A stretch of DNA of 64,000 bases, taken from the NCBI GenBank assembly GCA_026417135.1, contig JAOADV010000003.1, positions 114,255 to 178,254 of the forward strand, read 5' to 3'. Shown in pieces: positions 8,587 to 17,485 of the stretch. A model generated the notes under the pieces. That model was not told the origin of the DNA, did not search any database, and saw only the letters and a list, made by a program, of their open reading frames with translations. Both the position numbers and the translations under genes were made by a program. This DNA comes from Ignavibacteria bacterium (GTDB taxonomy: Bacteria; Bacteroidota; Ignavibacteria; Kapaibacteriales; UBA2268). The first letter of the stretch is position 1. Each line of letters begins with the position of its first letter.

Positions 8587-10866
8587 ATGACATTTAATTA
8601 CTGGTATAAAATTCTAAAAAAACTTAAATCCACCCATTATATACTAATTATTTCAATTCTTTTTGGCTCGTATTTCTTACTTTTCGATTCACGCCTACCA
8701 ATGAAAATAATAGGTTTTAGCATTGTATTACTTTCATTTCTTGGATTGATTATTACTCTTTATCAAACTGGTTACACCACTGGAAAGCAAGATATAATCG
8801 AAGAAAAACGTCCTTCGGCAGAATTACCCAAGAACATAAAAGTCGATATAAAAAAAATTGGGGCTACTACGCGAAAAACATTCGAAAATGTTGATTCAAC
8901 TATCGAAAAAGAAACAACGACCAACCCTATGCCAAATAAGGTCTCTCCAAAACAGAAGACCAATCTACTAAATTGGTTGATTAATTTCGTTGCGAGCGAA
9001 GAAAAAAATTATACAAATAAAAAGACTAAGACCGCAAAAAATGGTTTAGAAACAATAAAAACCGAAGAGATTACCACTGAACCCGATTATTTCGACGGAG
9101 AAGGAAGTTTTAAAATCCTAAAAAGGGAGAAAAAAAATTATGAACCAAGTAAAGAAGCCCAAAAATATCCAGAATCGAACTTGCCAGATTTGGAGGAAAA
9201 GCAAAATTTACCTTCTTCCGACATAGAATCTACTAAAATTAAGGAGCTTAGCAATGTAGAAACTAAAGATGAAGATTACTCACAGATAAAGAAAGAGGTA
9301 AAGATAGAAATAATAAAGCCAGAGTTAGAAGAACAAGTCGAAGTTATACGCAACAAGAAATTACAATTCAATATATCAGAGTTTTTCGACGACGAAAATC
9401 TAATTCGTGGAGAACCGATTAAGGAAATGAGAATATTATTCGAAAAATTGCTAAATGTTATTAGAACAGTTTCCAAAACTCAAACTGCCATTTTTTTTCT
9501 TTTGAATAAGAACAAACGAGAACTTGTTCTTCAAGCGGTTGTTTCCGAAAAAAGGGAGTACCTAAAAAACCAAAGGAAATACCAATTGGGAGGCGACTTA
9601 TTGAGTCAAATCGTAGATAATGGAAAACCAGAGATTATCGACTTGGTAAATTCAAGAGCAGAGTTGGACCTAATTCCATATTATGTCTCTCCAATTGGAA
9701 TCAAGTCCTTTATTGGTGTTCCAATAGTTTACAAAGGAAGTGCTATTGGAATTCTTTGCGGGGATTCTACCTATCAAGACGCGTACGACGAGTATCTTAT
9801 GAATTTTTTCATTCATATTTCGAAAATTTTAAACTTTTTTCTCGAAAGCTACACCGAAAAATATGAATTGACACTCGAATCTAAAACATTTAGTCAAATT
9901 AACGAATTGAGGAAATTCATCTGGAATAAAAACAGTTCATTCGACGATATGATAAAAAACTTCACAACCAACATTCTAAACTTGTTAGATTTTACAACCG
10001 TTGGGCTGTGTCTTTACGACACTTTCGAAGGTATTTACAAAGTGAGAGACATTCGTTCGAGAAAAAATTTCGACACACATATAATTGGAAAAAAAGTCGA
10101 CCTCAGCAAATCGATAGTCGGTAAAGCAATGAAGGAATGGAAAACAATAGTAAGCGAAATAGACGAAAGAAAAATTAGAGTCCATTTCAACGAAACACGC
10201 TTGAAAAGAGGCTATTTCGTAACAATTCCAATCAAAGCGAACGAAGGAGTTTACGGAGCTTTTTTCTCTTATAATGAAGACCCAACTCCTATACCAAATC
10301 AATATATAAGAATTGTCGAGGACATTGCTTTCACTTTGGGTTTAGTTCTGGAAAATGAAGACCTTCGTTTAAAATACAGATTACAAGAAAAAACCAAAAG
10401 CGAATATAGGATGATAAGTCCCGATTTGTTCGTACAGCGACTTGATGAAGAGGTGAAAAGGGCAAACGATTTCAAGACAATATTTACTCTTGGGAAAATT
10501 TCAATAGATACATATGTTGTTGACAACTCCCTAACTACACCTTTAGAAATTGAATCGAAGAAACTTCTTTTGAATTCTTTATCTAAGGTTGTTAAAGAAT
10601 ACGATGTTATTGCTGAACTCGATGATGGAACTATTGGAGTTATCTTAATTGGAAGAAATGGAAGAGAAACTAAACTTATGTTCGAGTCGATACGGCAAAA
10701 AATCGCTCAAAGTCCAGTTCATTTCAACAAAGAGAATTACTTTTTCACAATTTCAGTGGGTTTAGTTCAATTTTCCTCCGAATTGGACGCAAATTCACTA
10801 ATAGAATGTGCTGACAAAGCTCTCGAAATTTCACTTTCTAAGAAAAACATAATTACCCTATATTAA
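8587..10866 (+). CDS. Membrane-anchored tandem-GAF protein with degenerate GGDEF-like domain
   Basis: A 759-residue protein. Two transmembrane helices (about 17-34 and 39-60) are followed by a ~200-residue charged, Lys/Glu-rich low-complexity linker, a first GAF domain (about 275-425, containing SFIGVPIVYKGSAIGIL), a second GAF domain (about 445-600, containing YFVTIPIKANEGVYGAFF) and a C-terminal domain (about 610-759) with the fold signature of GGDEF. In that domain ELDDGTIGVIL replaces the active-site loop and ISVGLVQF matches the family's ISIG strand. With the GGDEF residues absent it should not make cyclic-di-GMP; a sensory or scaffolding role is likely. It ends 7 bases before rnr and is probably cotranscribed. 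The ligand is unknown. Confidence 0.8.
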   Translation: MTFNYWYKILKKLKSTHYILIISILFGSYFLLFDSRLPMKIIGFSIVLLSFLGLIITLYQTGYTTGKQDIIEEKRPSAELPKNIKVDIKKIGATTRKTFENVDSTIEKETTTNPMPNKVSPKQKTNLLNWLINFVASEEKNYTNKKTKTAKNGLETIKTEEITTEPDYFDGEGSFKILKREKKNYEPSKEAQKYPESNLPDLEEKQNLPSSDIESTKIKELSNVETKDEDYSQIKKEVKIEIIKPELEEQVEVIRNKKLQFNISEFFDDENLIRGEPIKEMRILFEKLLNVIRTVSKTQTAIFFLLNKNKRELVLQAVVSEKREYLKNQRKYQLGGDLLSQIVDNGKPEIIDLVNSRAELDLIPYYVSPIGIKSFIGVPIVYKGSAIGILCGDSTYQDAYDEYLMNFFIHISKILNFFLESYTEKYELTLESKTFSQINELRKFIWNKNSSFDDMIKNFTTNILNLLDFTTVGLCLYDTFEGIYKVRDIRSRKNFDTHIIGKKVDLSKSIVGKAMKEWKTIVSEIDERKIRVHFNETRLKRGYFVTIPIKANEGVYGAFFSYNEDPTPIPNQYIRIVEDIAFTLGLVLENEDLRLKYRLQEKTKSEYRMISPDLFVQRLDEEVKRANDFKTIFTLGKISIDTYVVDNSLTTPLEIESKKLLLNSLSKVVKEYDVIAELDDGTIGVILIGRNGRETKLMFESIRQKIAQSPVHFNKENYFFTISVGLVQFSSELDANSLIECADKALEISLSKKNIITLY

Positions 10867-10873
10867 ACAGAAT

Positions 10874-13018
10874 ATGAATGTAAAAAAAATTGAGCAAAAA
10901 GTTCTAACAATACTTCGAGAAAGTAATCAAAGCCTCCGATTGAACGAGATTTCACGAAAAATAGGCATATCTTCCGAATCATCAAACTACAGTGCTTTAA
11001 AAAAAGCAGTCGAAAATTTAATTGCTTCTAATCTTGTACAAAAAATTTCGCGAAGACGATATGCTTTGGTCGACTACATTAAGGAAACACTCGTTGTAGG
11101 AAAGCTTAAAATCGTCCACGGTAAAGGAATTGTAGAATTAAACACTCAACCTAAACAAACAATCACAATCAAGAGAAAAAATTTATTTACGGGTTTGGAC
11201 GGGGACAAAGTTCTCGTTAAACTTCTTGGTTTTAAAGGGAACAATAGGCAATATGGCGAAGTAATTGAAATTGTTGCAAGAGCTGAACATAAAATCGTAG
11301 GGACAATAGAATTCGACGCTGGGTTATACTTTCTCGTACCATCCGACGAAAGATACTACCTCGATTTTGTAATTCCACCAAATAAAATCAAAAAAGCAAA
11401 ACACGGGTCGAAGGTTTTAGCTCGTTTACTTGCTTGGGACGACCCCAACAAGAGCCCATTTGCAGAAGTTATAGATGTTCTTGGAGATTCTGGTGATATT
11501 GCATCTGAAACTGAAAGAATTCTATTCGAGTTCCATCTACCAAAAGAGTTTCCACCGAAAGTTCTAACCGAGGCAGCACAGATAAAAACCCGAATTCCTA
11601 CCTCTGAAATAAAACGTCGCTTAGATTTAAGAGACAAATTAATTATTACCATAGACCCAATCGACGCAAAAGACTTCGACGACGCCGTATCGTTAGAAAA
11701 ATTACCAAATGGAAATTATCTCCTTGGAGTCCACATAGCCGACGTAAGTTATTATGTAAAAGAAAAAAGTGAAATCGACCGCGAAGCATTTCGGCGAGGG
11801 ACAAGTGTTTATCTTGCCGACCAAGCTATACCAATGCTTCCCGAAAAACTTTCGACTGACCTTTGCTCTTTAAAACCAAACCGAGTTCGACTTACCTTTA
11901 GCGTTCTTATGGAATTCAATTCGAACTATGAATTAGAAAGATATGAAATCGCAGAATCCGTCATTAAAAGTCGTAAAAGGTTGGATTACGACACTGTTTA
12001 CAAATTTCTAAAAAGTGGTAAACCACCAAAAAACAATATCGAAGAATTGATTATCGAGTTGAACGAGTTTGCACAAAATTTACGCAAAAAAAGATTTAGC
12101 AAAGGAGGTATAAATTTCGAAACCTACGAAGTTCGTTTCATTTTCGATGAGAACAAAAACCCAATTAATACCTATCTTAAGGAAAGCAATTTAGCTACAC
12201 AACTTATCGAAGAGTGTATGCTCGCTGCAAACCGCACGGTTACCGAACACATTCAAAAACTAAAAATTAAACATAGGCTAAAAACCGAACTGCCCTTTAT
12301 TTATAGGATACACGACAAGCCCGACCCAGAAAAAATAAAAGGGGTGATTTACTTTTTCAAACTTATGGGAATCGAAGCAAAGAATCTAATTTCTGCAAAA
12401 GCAATCAACAATTTTTTAAAGCAGTTTGAAAACCGCCCAGAAAAAGCAGTTGTCCATCAACTTTTAATCCGAGCAATGCAAAAGGCAATTTATTCACCCG
12501 AAAATATTGGGCACTATGGTTTAGGATTTCGGTTTTATACACATTTTACATCTCCAATACGCCGCTATCCAGACCTTGTTGTCCATCGACTTTTGAAACT
12601 ATACTCTAAAAAAATTCCAGAAGAAAGAGAATTATCTAAAATCGCGCGAATAGTCGAAATCGCAAGCGACCAAAGCACAGAAAGAGAAATCGTGGCGATG
12701 GAAGCCGAACGCGAAAGTGTTCGTCTTATGTTGACGATTCTCGCAAATGAACATATCGGTGAAACTTTTCAAGGTGTGGTTTCAGGAGTTGCCAGCTTTG
12801 GTTTCTTCGTTACTCTTGAAAGAATTTATACCGAAGGGCTAGTTCATATTCGGGACTTGGTCGACGACTACTACATCTACGATGAAAAAAACTTAAGGCT
12901 TTATGGGAAAAGAACCGGTCGAACCTTCAAATTCGGAAGTAAAGTTACTACTCGGATTGTTGAAGTTGACATAGAAAAAAGAAAAGTTTGGCTTAAACTT
13001 GTCGATTTATTATCTTAG
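10874..13018 (+). CDS. rnr: Ribonuclease R (3'-5' exoribonuclease)
   Basis: A 714-residue RNase II/R family enzyme that degrades structured RNA from the 3' end. In order: an N-terminal winged-helix region (residues 1-65, SLRLNEISRKIGIS), cold-shock/OB domains, the RNB catalytic domain with DPIDAKDFDDA near residues 261-271 supplying the metal-binding aspartates, HYGLGFRFYTHFTSPIRRYPD split over about 552-572, and a C-terminal S1 domain from about 632 (GVVSGVASFGFFVTLE). The length is normal for RNase R. It follows the GAF protein gene by 7 bases, and its last 9 bases overlap the 3' end of the convergent mutS2 gene. Confidence 0.96.
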   Translation: MNVKKIEQKVLTILRESNQSLRLNEISRKIGISSESSNYSALKKAVENLIASNLVQKISRRRYALVDYIKETLVVGKLKIVHGKGIVELNTQPKQTITIKRKNLFTGLDGDKVLVKLLGFKGNNRQYGEVIEIVARAEHKIVGTIEFDAGLYFLVPSDERYYLDFVIPPNKIKKAKHGSKVLARLLAWDDPNKSPFAEVIDVLGDSGDIASETERILFEFHLPKEFPPKVLTEAAQIKTRIPTSEIKRRLDLRDKLIITIDPIDAKDFDDAVSLEKLPNGNYLLGVHIADVSYYVKEKSEIDREAFRRGTSVYLADQAIPMLPEKLSTDLCSLKPNRVRLTFSVLMEFNSNYELERYEIAESVIKSRKRLDYDTVYKFLKSGKPPKNNIEELIIELNEFAQNLRKKRFSKGGINFETYEVRFIFDENKNPINTYLKESNLATQLIEECMLAANRTVTEHIQKLKIKHRLKTELPFIYRIHDKPDPEKIKGVIYFFKLMGIEAKNLISAKAINNFLKQFENRPEKAVVHQLLIRAMQKAIYSPENIGHYGLGFRFYTHFTSPIRRYPDLVVHRLLKLYSKKIPEERELSKIARIVEIASDQSTEREIVAMEAERESVRLMLTILANEHIGETFQGVVSGVASFGFFVTLERIYTEGLVHIRDLVDDYYIYDEKNLRLYGKRTGRTFKFGSKVTTRIVEVDIEKRKVWLKLVDLLS

Positions 13019-15364
13019 TTTCACAACCGTAACTCCCGCACCTCCTTCTTCAATAGTACCTTCGCGAAAGCTTTCCACTTGTGGATGTGCTTCAAAAAAT
13101 TCTTTTAAAGCAGTTCGCAAAGTACCAGTTCCTTTCCCGTGGATGACAGTTACATAATCAATATTACTCAATATTGCTTCCGAAATGAACTTATCGACTT
13201 CACGAAGTGCTTCGGGGACACGAAAACCGCGCAGGTCCAACCGCACACTTCCAGAAAATTTGATATAATTCGAAAGATTTGTTCTTGTCGTTGCCGAAGC
13301 CAACTTTCCTTTATGTAAGTTTTTCAAGTTCGTTTTAACTTTTATTCCGTTGAAATCTACCAGAGCTTCGTTTTTTTCTGAAAAAATTTCCAAAATCACT
13401 CCTTCGGAAGTTGGGTCGTCGATGTAAACCAAATCACCAACGTTTAAAGTGTCGAACTTCCCCCTGCTGTTGAACTCTTGAAAAATTTCTTCTGCTTTTT
13501 CTTCTATCTCTTTCTTTTTTTGGTCGAACTCTTTTTTTATTTCGGAAATACTTCGCTTTGCTTCGCGAATTTCACGTATCGCATTCTCCACCAAAGCATT
13601 GGCGTTGCGAATAATCTCGTAAGCTTCGACTCTTGCTTTATCAAGCATTTCTTTTTTCTTTGCTTTTAACTCAGCAAGCCGTTCTTCGTATTCTTTAACC
13701 AACTTCTCCAACTTCCTTTTTTCTTCTTCCAAACTAATTTTTAAATTTTCATTTTCAATTTTTATCCGGTATAAAGTCTTAATATTCTCATTTAAGTCGT
13801 TTCGTGTAGGTTCAAGATAACCTTTAGCCCTTTCAACAATATTCCGAGGCAGACCAAGAAGCGAAGCCAGTTCAATAGCATAACTGTTACCCGGAACACC
13901 TTGCAAAAATCGATATGTTGGTTTCAAATTTACCTCGTCGAACTCTAATGAATCGTTTTCTATTTCTGGCTTCGAAAGAGAAAATATTTTTAAGTAAGAT
14001 TGGTGAGTAGTTACAACAAAAAACAAATTAATATTAACAAAAGTTTCTAATATTGAAGCAGCAAGTAACGAACCTTCGTGCGGGTCTGTCCCAGAGACTA
14101 TTTCGTCAACTAAAACTATAGAGCCAGAATCGGCATTTTCGATTATTCTTTTTAAACGAATTATTTGAGAACTAAATGTGCTTAGGTCTTGTTCAATCGA
14201 TTGCAAATCGCCAATTGAACTGAAAATTTTTAAAGGGCAAGTCTTACAAAATCCGTGAGGGAAGAAACCGCTTAAAGCCATAGCCAAGTTCAATCCTATG
14301 CTTTTTAAGGCAACAGTTTTCCCACCAGCATTGGGACCAGATATCAAATGACCACGCTTATGTCTGTCAAAATATATAGATAAAGGAACAACATTCGAAA
14401 TACCGCGGTTCAAAACAAGAAGTGGATGGCGAATTTCTTGAAGAAAGATTCCCTTTTCCTCCCATACAACTGGTTTAAGACAATTATACTTCAATGAATA
14501 TTTAGCTTTGGCAAATAAGGCATCGATATGAGATAAGATTTCAACATTACTCAACAAGTTGTCCGCAAACTCGCCTATTTCGTTAGTCAAGTTACGTAAA
14601 ATCCTGTGGACTTCGCGTCGTTCTTCGCTTTCAAGCAAAGCAAGCTCGTTATTCATTTCGATTACTTCGGATGGCTCGATAAAGCAAGTAGCTCCACTTT
14701 GCGAAACTCCGTGAATTATTCCCGAGACTTTGTATTTAAATTCAATTTTAACAGGAAGAACAAACCGACCCTCCCTAAGAGTTACATACTCGTCTTGCGT
14801 TAATTCTTCGGTAGAAAACTTTTTTAAAATTTTTTCTAAGCGACGACGCAAGCGCGAGGACTTTTCGATAATCTCATTTCTAATTCTATGTAATTCTTTA
14901 CTTGCTGTGTCGATTACATTTCCTGTATTATCAATTGTCTCGCGTATATGCTTTTCCAACAACCTGTTCTGTGACAAATGGCTTGCCAGTTCAGCCAAAA
15001 GTCTATACTCCTCGCTTTTCCCTTCTAAAAAAAGTTTAACATTTCGTGAAATTTGTAAGAAATGAAGTAAAGATAGTATTTCACTCGGATTAAGAACTGC
15101 ATTTTCGACTTTGGACTTAAATATTTTCGGTTTAATATCACCAAAATTTTCAAAAGGTATGGTCTCATATCTTTCAATCAACGAAACAGCCTCTTCGAGA
15201 AGGTCTAATTCCTTCTTTAATTCATCCGAATTATCAAATGGTAAAGAATTTTTTATTATTTCTTTGCCATATTCAGTAGTGCAGTAACCCGAGATTCGTT
15301 CGAGAAGAAGAAAAAACTCTATTTGTTCTAACGATTCATAAAAGATATTTTCATCGGTTATCAT
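13010..15364 (-). CDS. mutS2: MutS2 family protein (endonuclease/ribosome-rescue ATPase)
   Basis: A 784-residue MutS2. It has the core MutS clamp and lever helices, a Walker A motif SGPNAGGKTVALKS (about 339-352), Walker B IVLVDEIVSGTDPHEG, a long coiled coil (about 515-610, Glu/Lys-rich), a KOW-like segment and a C-terminal Smr domain (about 706-784) with LDLRG and HGKGTGTLR, the Smr catalytic signatures. It lacks the mismatch-binding N-terminal domain of MutS1. The family has been linked to suppression of recombination and to splitting collided ribosomes. It is convergent with rnr, with 9 bp of 3' overlap. No perfect -7 element was found upstream. Confidence 0.95.
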   Translation of the reverse strand: MITDENIFYESLEQIEFFLLLERISGYCTTEYGKEIIKNSLPFDNSDELKKELDLLEEAVSLIERYETIPFENFGDIKPKIFKSKVENAVLNPSEILSLLHFLQISRNVKLFLEGKSEEYRLLAELASHLSQNRLLEKHIRETIDNTGNVIDTASKELHRIRNEIIEKSSRLRRRLEKILKKFSTEELTQDEYVTLREGRFVLPVKIEFKYKVSGIIHGVSQSGATCFIEPSEVIEMNNELALLESEERREVHRILRNLTNEIGEFADNLLSNVEILSHIDALFAKAKYSLKYNCLKPVVWEEKGIFLQEIRHPLLVLNRGISNVVPLSIYFDRHKRGHLISGPNAGGKTVALKSIGLNLAMALSGFFPHGFCKTCPLKIFSSIGDLQSIEQDLSTFSSQIIRLKRIIENADSGSIVLVDEIVSGTDPHEGSLLAASILETFVNINLFFVVTTHQSYLKIFSLSKPEIENDSLEFDEVNLKPTYRFLQGVPGNSYAIELASLLGLPRNIVERAKGYLEPTRNDLNENIKTLYRIKIENENLKISLEEEKRKLEKLVKEYEERLAELKAKKKEMLDKARVEAYEIIRNANALVENAIREIREAKRSISEIKKEFDQKKKEIEEKAEEIFQEFNSRGKFDTLNVGDLVYIDDPTSEGVILEIFSEKNEALVDFNGIKVKTNLKNLHKGKLASATTRTNLSNYIKFSGSVRLDLRGFRVPEALREVDKFISEAILSNIDYVTVIHGKGTGTLRTALKEFFEAHPQVESFREGTIEEGGAGVTVVKLR

Positions 15365-15646
15365 TCAAAATTCAAACTTGTTAGAAAACCAGCAAAATTC
15401 AAAATAACAAATAGACCTATCTTCAAAATGAATTTAAAAAAATTTACAAACCCGAAACAATTATAAGAATATTTTTGAAGTAAAATATTTTTGTCTCTCA
15501 AAATGTAATCGGTTCTTTTTTGTTTCAAGGTAAAATTAACTTTTAGAAGCTCAGCTTTTAGTACAATCCACAATCATAAACATAACATTTGAAAGGTCAA
15601 AATCAAGGTGCAATTAAGTATGAAATTTAAAGATTCCGAACTTTCA
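15365..15646. other. Divergent intergenic region before the CDF transporter gene
   Basis: About 280 AT-rich bases between mutS2 and the promoter of the transporter gene. Two plus-strand TATTTTTG words occur near 15468-15492 but lie about 190 bases before the transporter start, so they are probably chance matches. A minus-strand open frame of 70 codons (15361-15573) overlaps the mutS2 start by ATGA, but its composition (Phe, Lys, Leu, Asn) is that of translated AT-rich DNA and I do not call it. Confidence 0.4.
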
Positions 15647-15654
15647 TATTTTTG
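15647..15654 (+). promoter_or_regulatory. -7 promoter element (TATTTTTG) of the CDF transporter gene
   Basis: Exact match to TAnnTTTG, 25 bases before the ATG at 15680. This spacing fits the other promoters in the window. Confidence 0.5.
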
Positions 15655-15679
15655 TGTTTTTATTTTATTTAGCCTATAA

Positions 15680-16381
15680 ATGAATTTCGTCGATAATTAC
15701 CCAGAGAATGAACACAAAAACGAGATAAAAACTAACCACCAGAACACAGCAAACAATGGGAAGTCCAAGAACGAAATCTCGGCGCGTTGGGTTGTTTTTT
15801 TAACTGCAATAACAATGGTTCTTGAAATATTTTTTGGTTATTGGACAAACTCTATGGCACTTTTAGCCGACGGATACCATATGGCTTCTCACGTTCTTGC
15901 TTTAGGTCTCACTTGGATTGGATACATTTTCGCCAGAAAATTAACAAACAACAGAAAATACGTTCTCGACCATAACAAAATTCACGCACTTTTCGGGTTT
16001 GCAAGCGCAATAATTCTTTTAATTATTGCAATTGTTATGCTTATTGAATCCATAGATAGATTTTTTAATCCAATAAAGATAAAATTCGAAGAAGCAATTG
16101 TTGTAGCTATTATTGGACTTTTAGTAAACGGGTTATGCGCCTTAGTTCTCCACCACCGACAAGAAGAACACGATTTAAATATTCGCTCAGCTTACCTTCA
16201 CGTCCTTGCCGATGGATTGACAAGTTTAACCGCTATAATAGCATTAACATTCGGTTTGCTTTTTAAACTGTATTTCTTAGACTGCCTTGGTGCAATCATC
16301 AGCTCCACAGTAATTTCAAAATGGTCAATCAACCTAATACGTGATTCTGGAAAAGTTCTTCTGGATATCCCTAAATACTAA
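15680..16381 (+). CDS. Cation diffusion facilitator (DmeF-like divalent metal exporter) without C-terminal domain
   Basis: A 233-residue CDF protein that should export divalent metal ions (Zn, Co or Ni) in exchange for protons. Six transmembrane segments can be traced. The metal site residues are visible: Asp64 and His67 in LLADGYHMASH on the second helix, and His174 and Asp178 in YLHVLADGLTSLTA on the fifth. LADGYHMASHVLALGLTWIGY resembles the DmeF (cobalt/nickel) branch more than ZitB or FieF. The protein stops at KVLLDIPKY, just after the sixth helix, so the cytoplasmic domain (usually ~80 residues) is missing. The His-rich loop of many DmeF proteins is also absent, though a short HHRQEEH remains. 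Substrate uncertain. Confidence 0.88.
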   Translation: MNFVDNYPENEHKNEIKTNHQNTANNGKSKNEISARWVVFLTAITMVLEIFFGYWTNSMALLADGYHMASHVLALGLTWIGYIFARKLTNNRKYVLDHNKIHALFGFASAIILLIIAIVMLIESIDRFFNPIKIKFEEAIVVAIIGLLVNGLCALVLHHRQEEHDLNIRSAYLHVLADGLTSLTAIIALTFGLLFKLYFLDCLGAIISSTVISKWSINLIRDSGKVLLDIPKY

Positions 16382-16462
16382 AAATCTTTTGCTAATTTTA
16401 ATGCCAAAATTATATTAAAAGAGGCTTCCATTGAAATCAAAAGCCAATTTTAGTTATGCTAT

Positions 16463-17485
16463 TCAATCCAGTTTTGCACGAATAGGTGTAGGATTTGCGT
16501 TAAATAAGTAATTATAAAACAACTCTTTAGGGGTATTTTTTAATTTAACTTCTCCCAAAAGTGCAATCATAGCAGCATTATCCATACAATATTGTAAACG
16601 AGGCACAACAAGTTGCAGACCCCGCCCTTCTGCTTCTAACATTGCCAATTCCCTAAGTCGCGAATTTGCAGAAACGCCACCAGCAATGACAAGTGTCGAA
16701 GCATTTGTCGATTCCATAGCGCGAAAACTTTTAACGGTCAGAACTTCGACTATTGCCTCTTGAACCGAGGCACAAATATCGGGCAAGTCTTTTTCAATTT
16801 CTTGTGGATTTTTATAATTTTTTTGAATGAAATATCGAACAGAAGTCTTCAACCCACTAAAGCTGAAATCGAAATCGTTTGAGTTTATTAAGCCACGAGG
16901 GAAGCTGAATTTGTTGGCATTACCCGTTTTTGCCAATTTATCAATAATTGGTCCTGCAGGATAGCCTAATCCTAAGAGTTTACCAATTTTATCGAACGCT
17001 TCCCCAGCTGCATCGTCTCGGGTTGCTCCGAGTATCTCGTAGTCGACGAAAGACCTTACATAATATAACGTTGTATGACCGCCACTTACGACAAGCGTTA
17101 CAAAAGGGAATTCCAAAGGTATCCCTTCGAGAAAGCCTGAATAAATATGTCCTTCGATGTGGTCTATTGGGACTATGGGCAAATTATATCTTAATGCCAA
17201 ACCTTTAGCATAATTTATTCCAACAATCAGCGAACCAATTAGTCCGGGACGGTTAGTTACAGCAATTCCATCAAGTTCTTGAATCTTAGCCCCAGCCTTT
17301 TGTAAAGCTTCGGAGACAACTTGTGAAATTATTTGAATATGAATTCTCGAAGCCACCTCTGGTACAACTCCACCAAAAATGTTGTGAATTGCCTGCGAAG
17401 AAATCACATTGCTTTTAGTAATACCGTTTTCAACAATTGAAGCAGATGTTTCGTCGCAAGAAGTTTCAATCCCTAAAACCTTCAT
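16463..17485 (-). CDS. tsaD: tRNA N6-adenosine threonylcarbamoyltransferase TsaD
   Basis: A 340-residue Kae1/TsaD (Gcp) protein, which transfers the threonylcarbamoyl group to A37 of ANN-decoding tRNAs with TsaB and TsaE. The N-terminus MKVLGIETSCDETSASIVE is diagnostic. Other motifs are GGVVPEVASRIHIQ and DHIEGHIYSG (metal-binding histidines), VSGGHTTLYY, and VIAGGVSANSRLRE near the C-terminus. Its start overlaps the cinA stop by ATGA, so it is translationally coupled as the last gene of a glmM-cinA-tsaD operon. It is convergent with the CDF gene across about 80 bases. Confidence 0.97.
   Translation of the reverse strand: MKVLGIETSCDETSASIVENGITKSNVISSQAIHNIFGGVVPEVASRIHIQIISQVVSEALQKAGAKIQELDGIAVTNRPGLIGSLIVGINYAKGLALRYNLPIVPIDHIEGHIYSGFLEGIPLEFPFVTLVVSGGHTTLYYVRSFVDYEILGATRDDAAGEAFDKIGKLLGLGYPAGPIIDKLAKTGNANKFSFPRGLINSNDFDFSFSGLKTSVRYFIQKNYKNPQEIEKDLPDICASVQEAIVEVLTVKSFRAMESTNASTLVIAGGVSANSRLRELAMLEAEGRGLQLVVPRLQYCMDNAAMIALLGEVKLKNTPKELFYNYLFNANPTPIRAKLD

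Noticed and set aside
10874..11070. Possibility that the N-terminal winged helix of rnr is a separate regulator gene
   Set aside because: The frame is continuous with the OB and RNB domains, and RNase R commonly carries this N-terminal domain.
15361..15573. 70-codon minus-strand open frame overlapping the mutS2 start by ATGA
   Set aside because: Composition is that of translated AT-rich DNA, there is no recognisable motif and no promoter was seen; I treat it as chance.
16393..16412. TAATTTT-AATGCC-AAAATTA inverted repeat between the CDF gene and tsaD
   Set aside because: An A/T-only stem with no T run on either side; too weak to call a terminator. The TAATTTTG word it contains on the minus strand is not upstream of a start.
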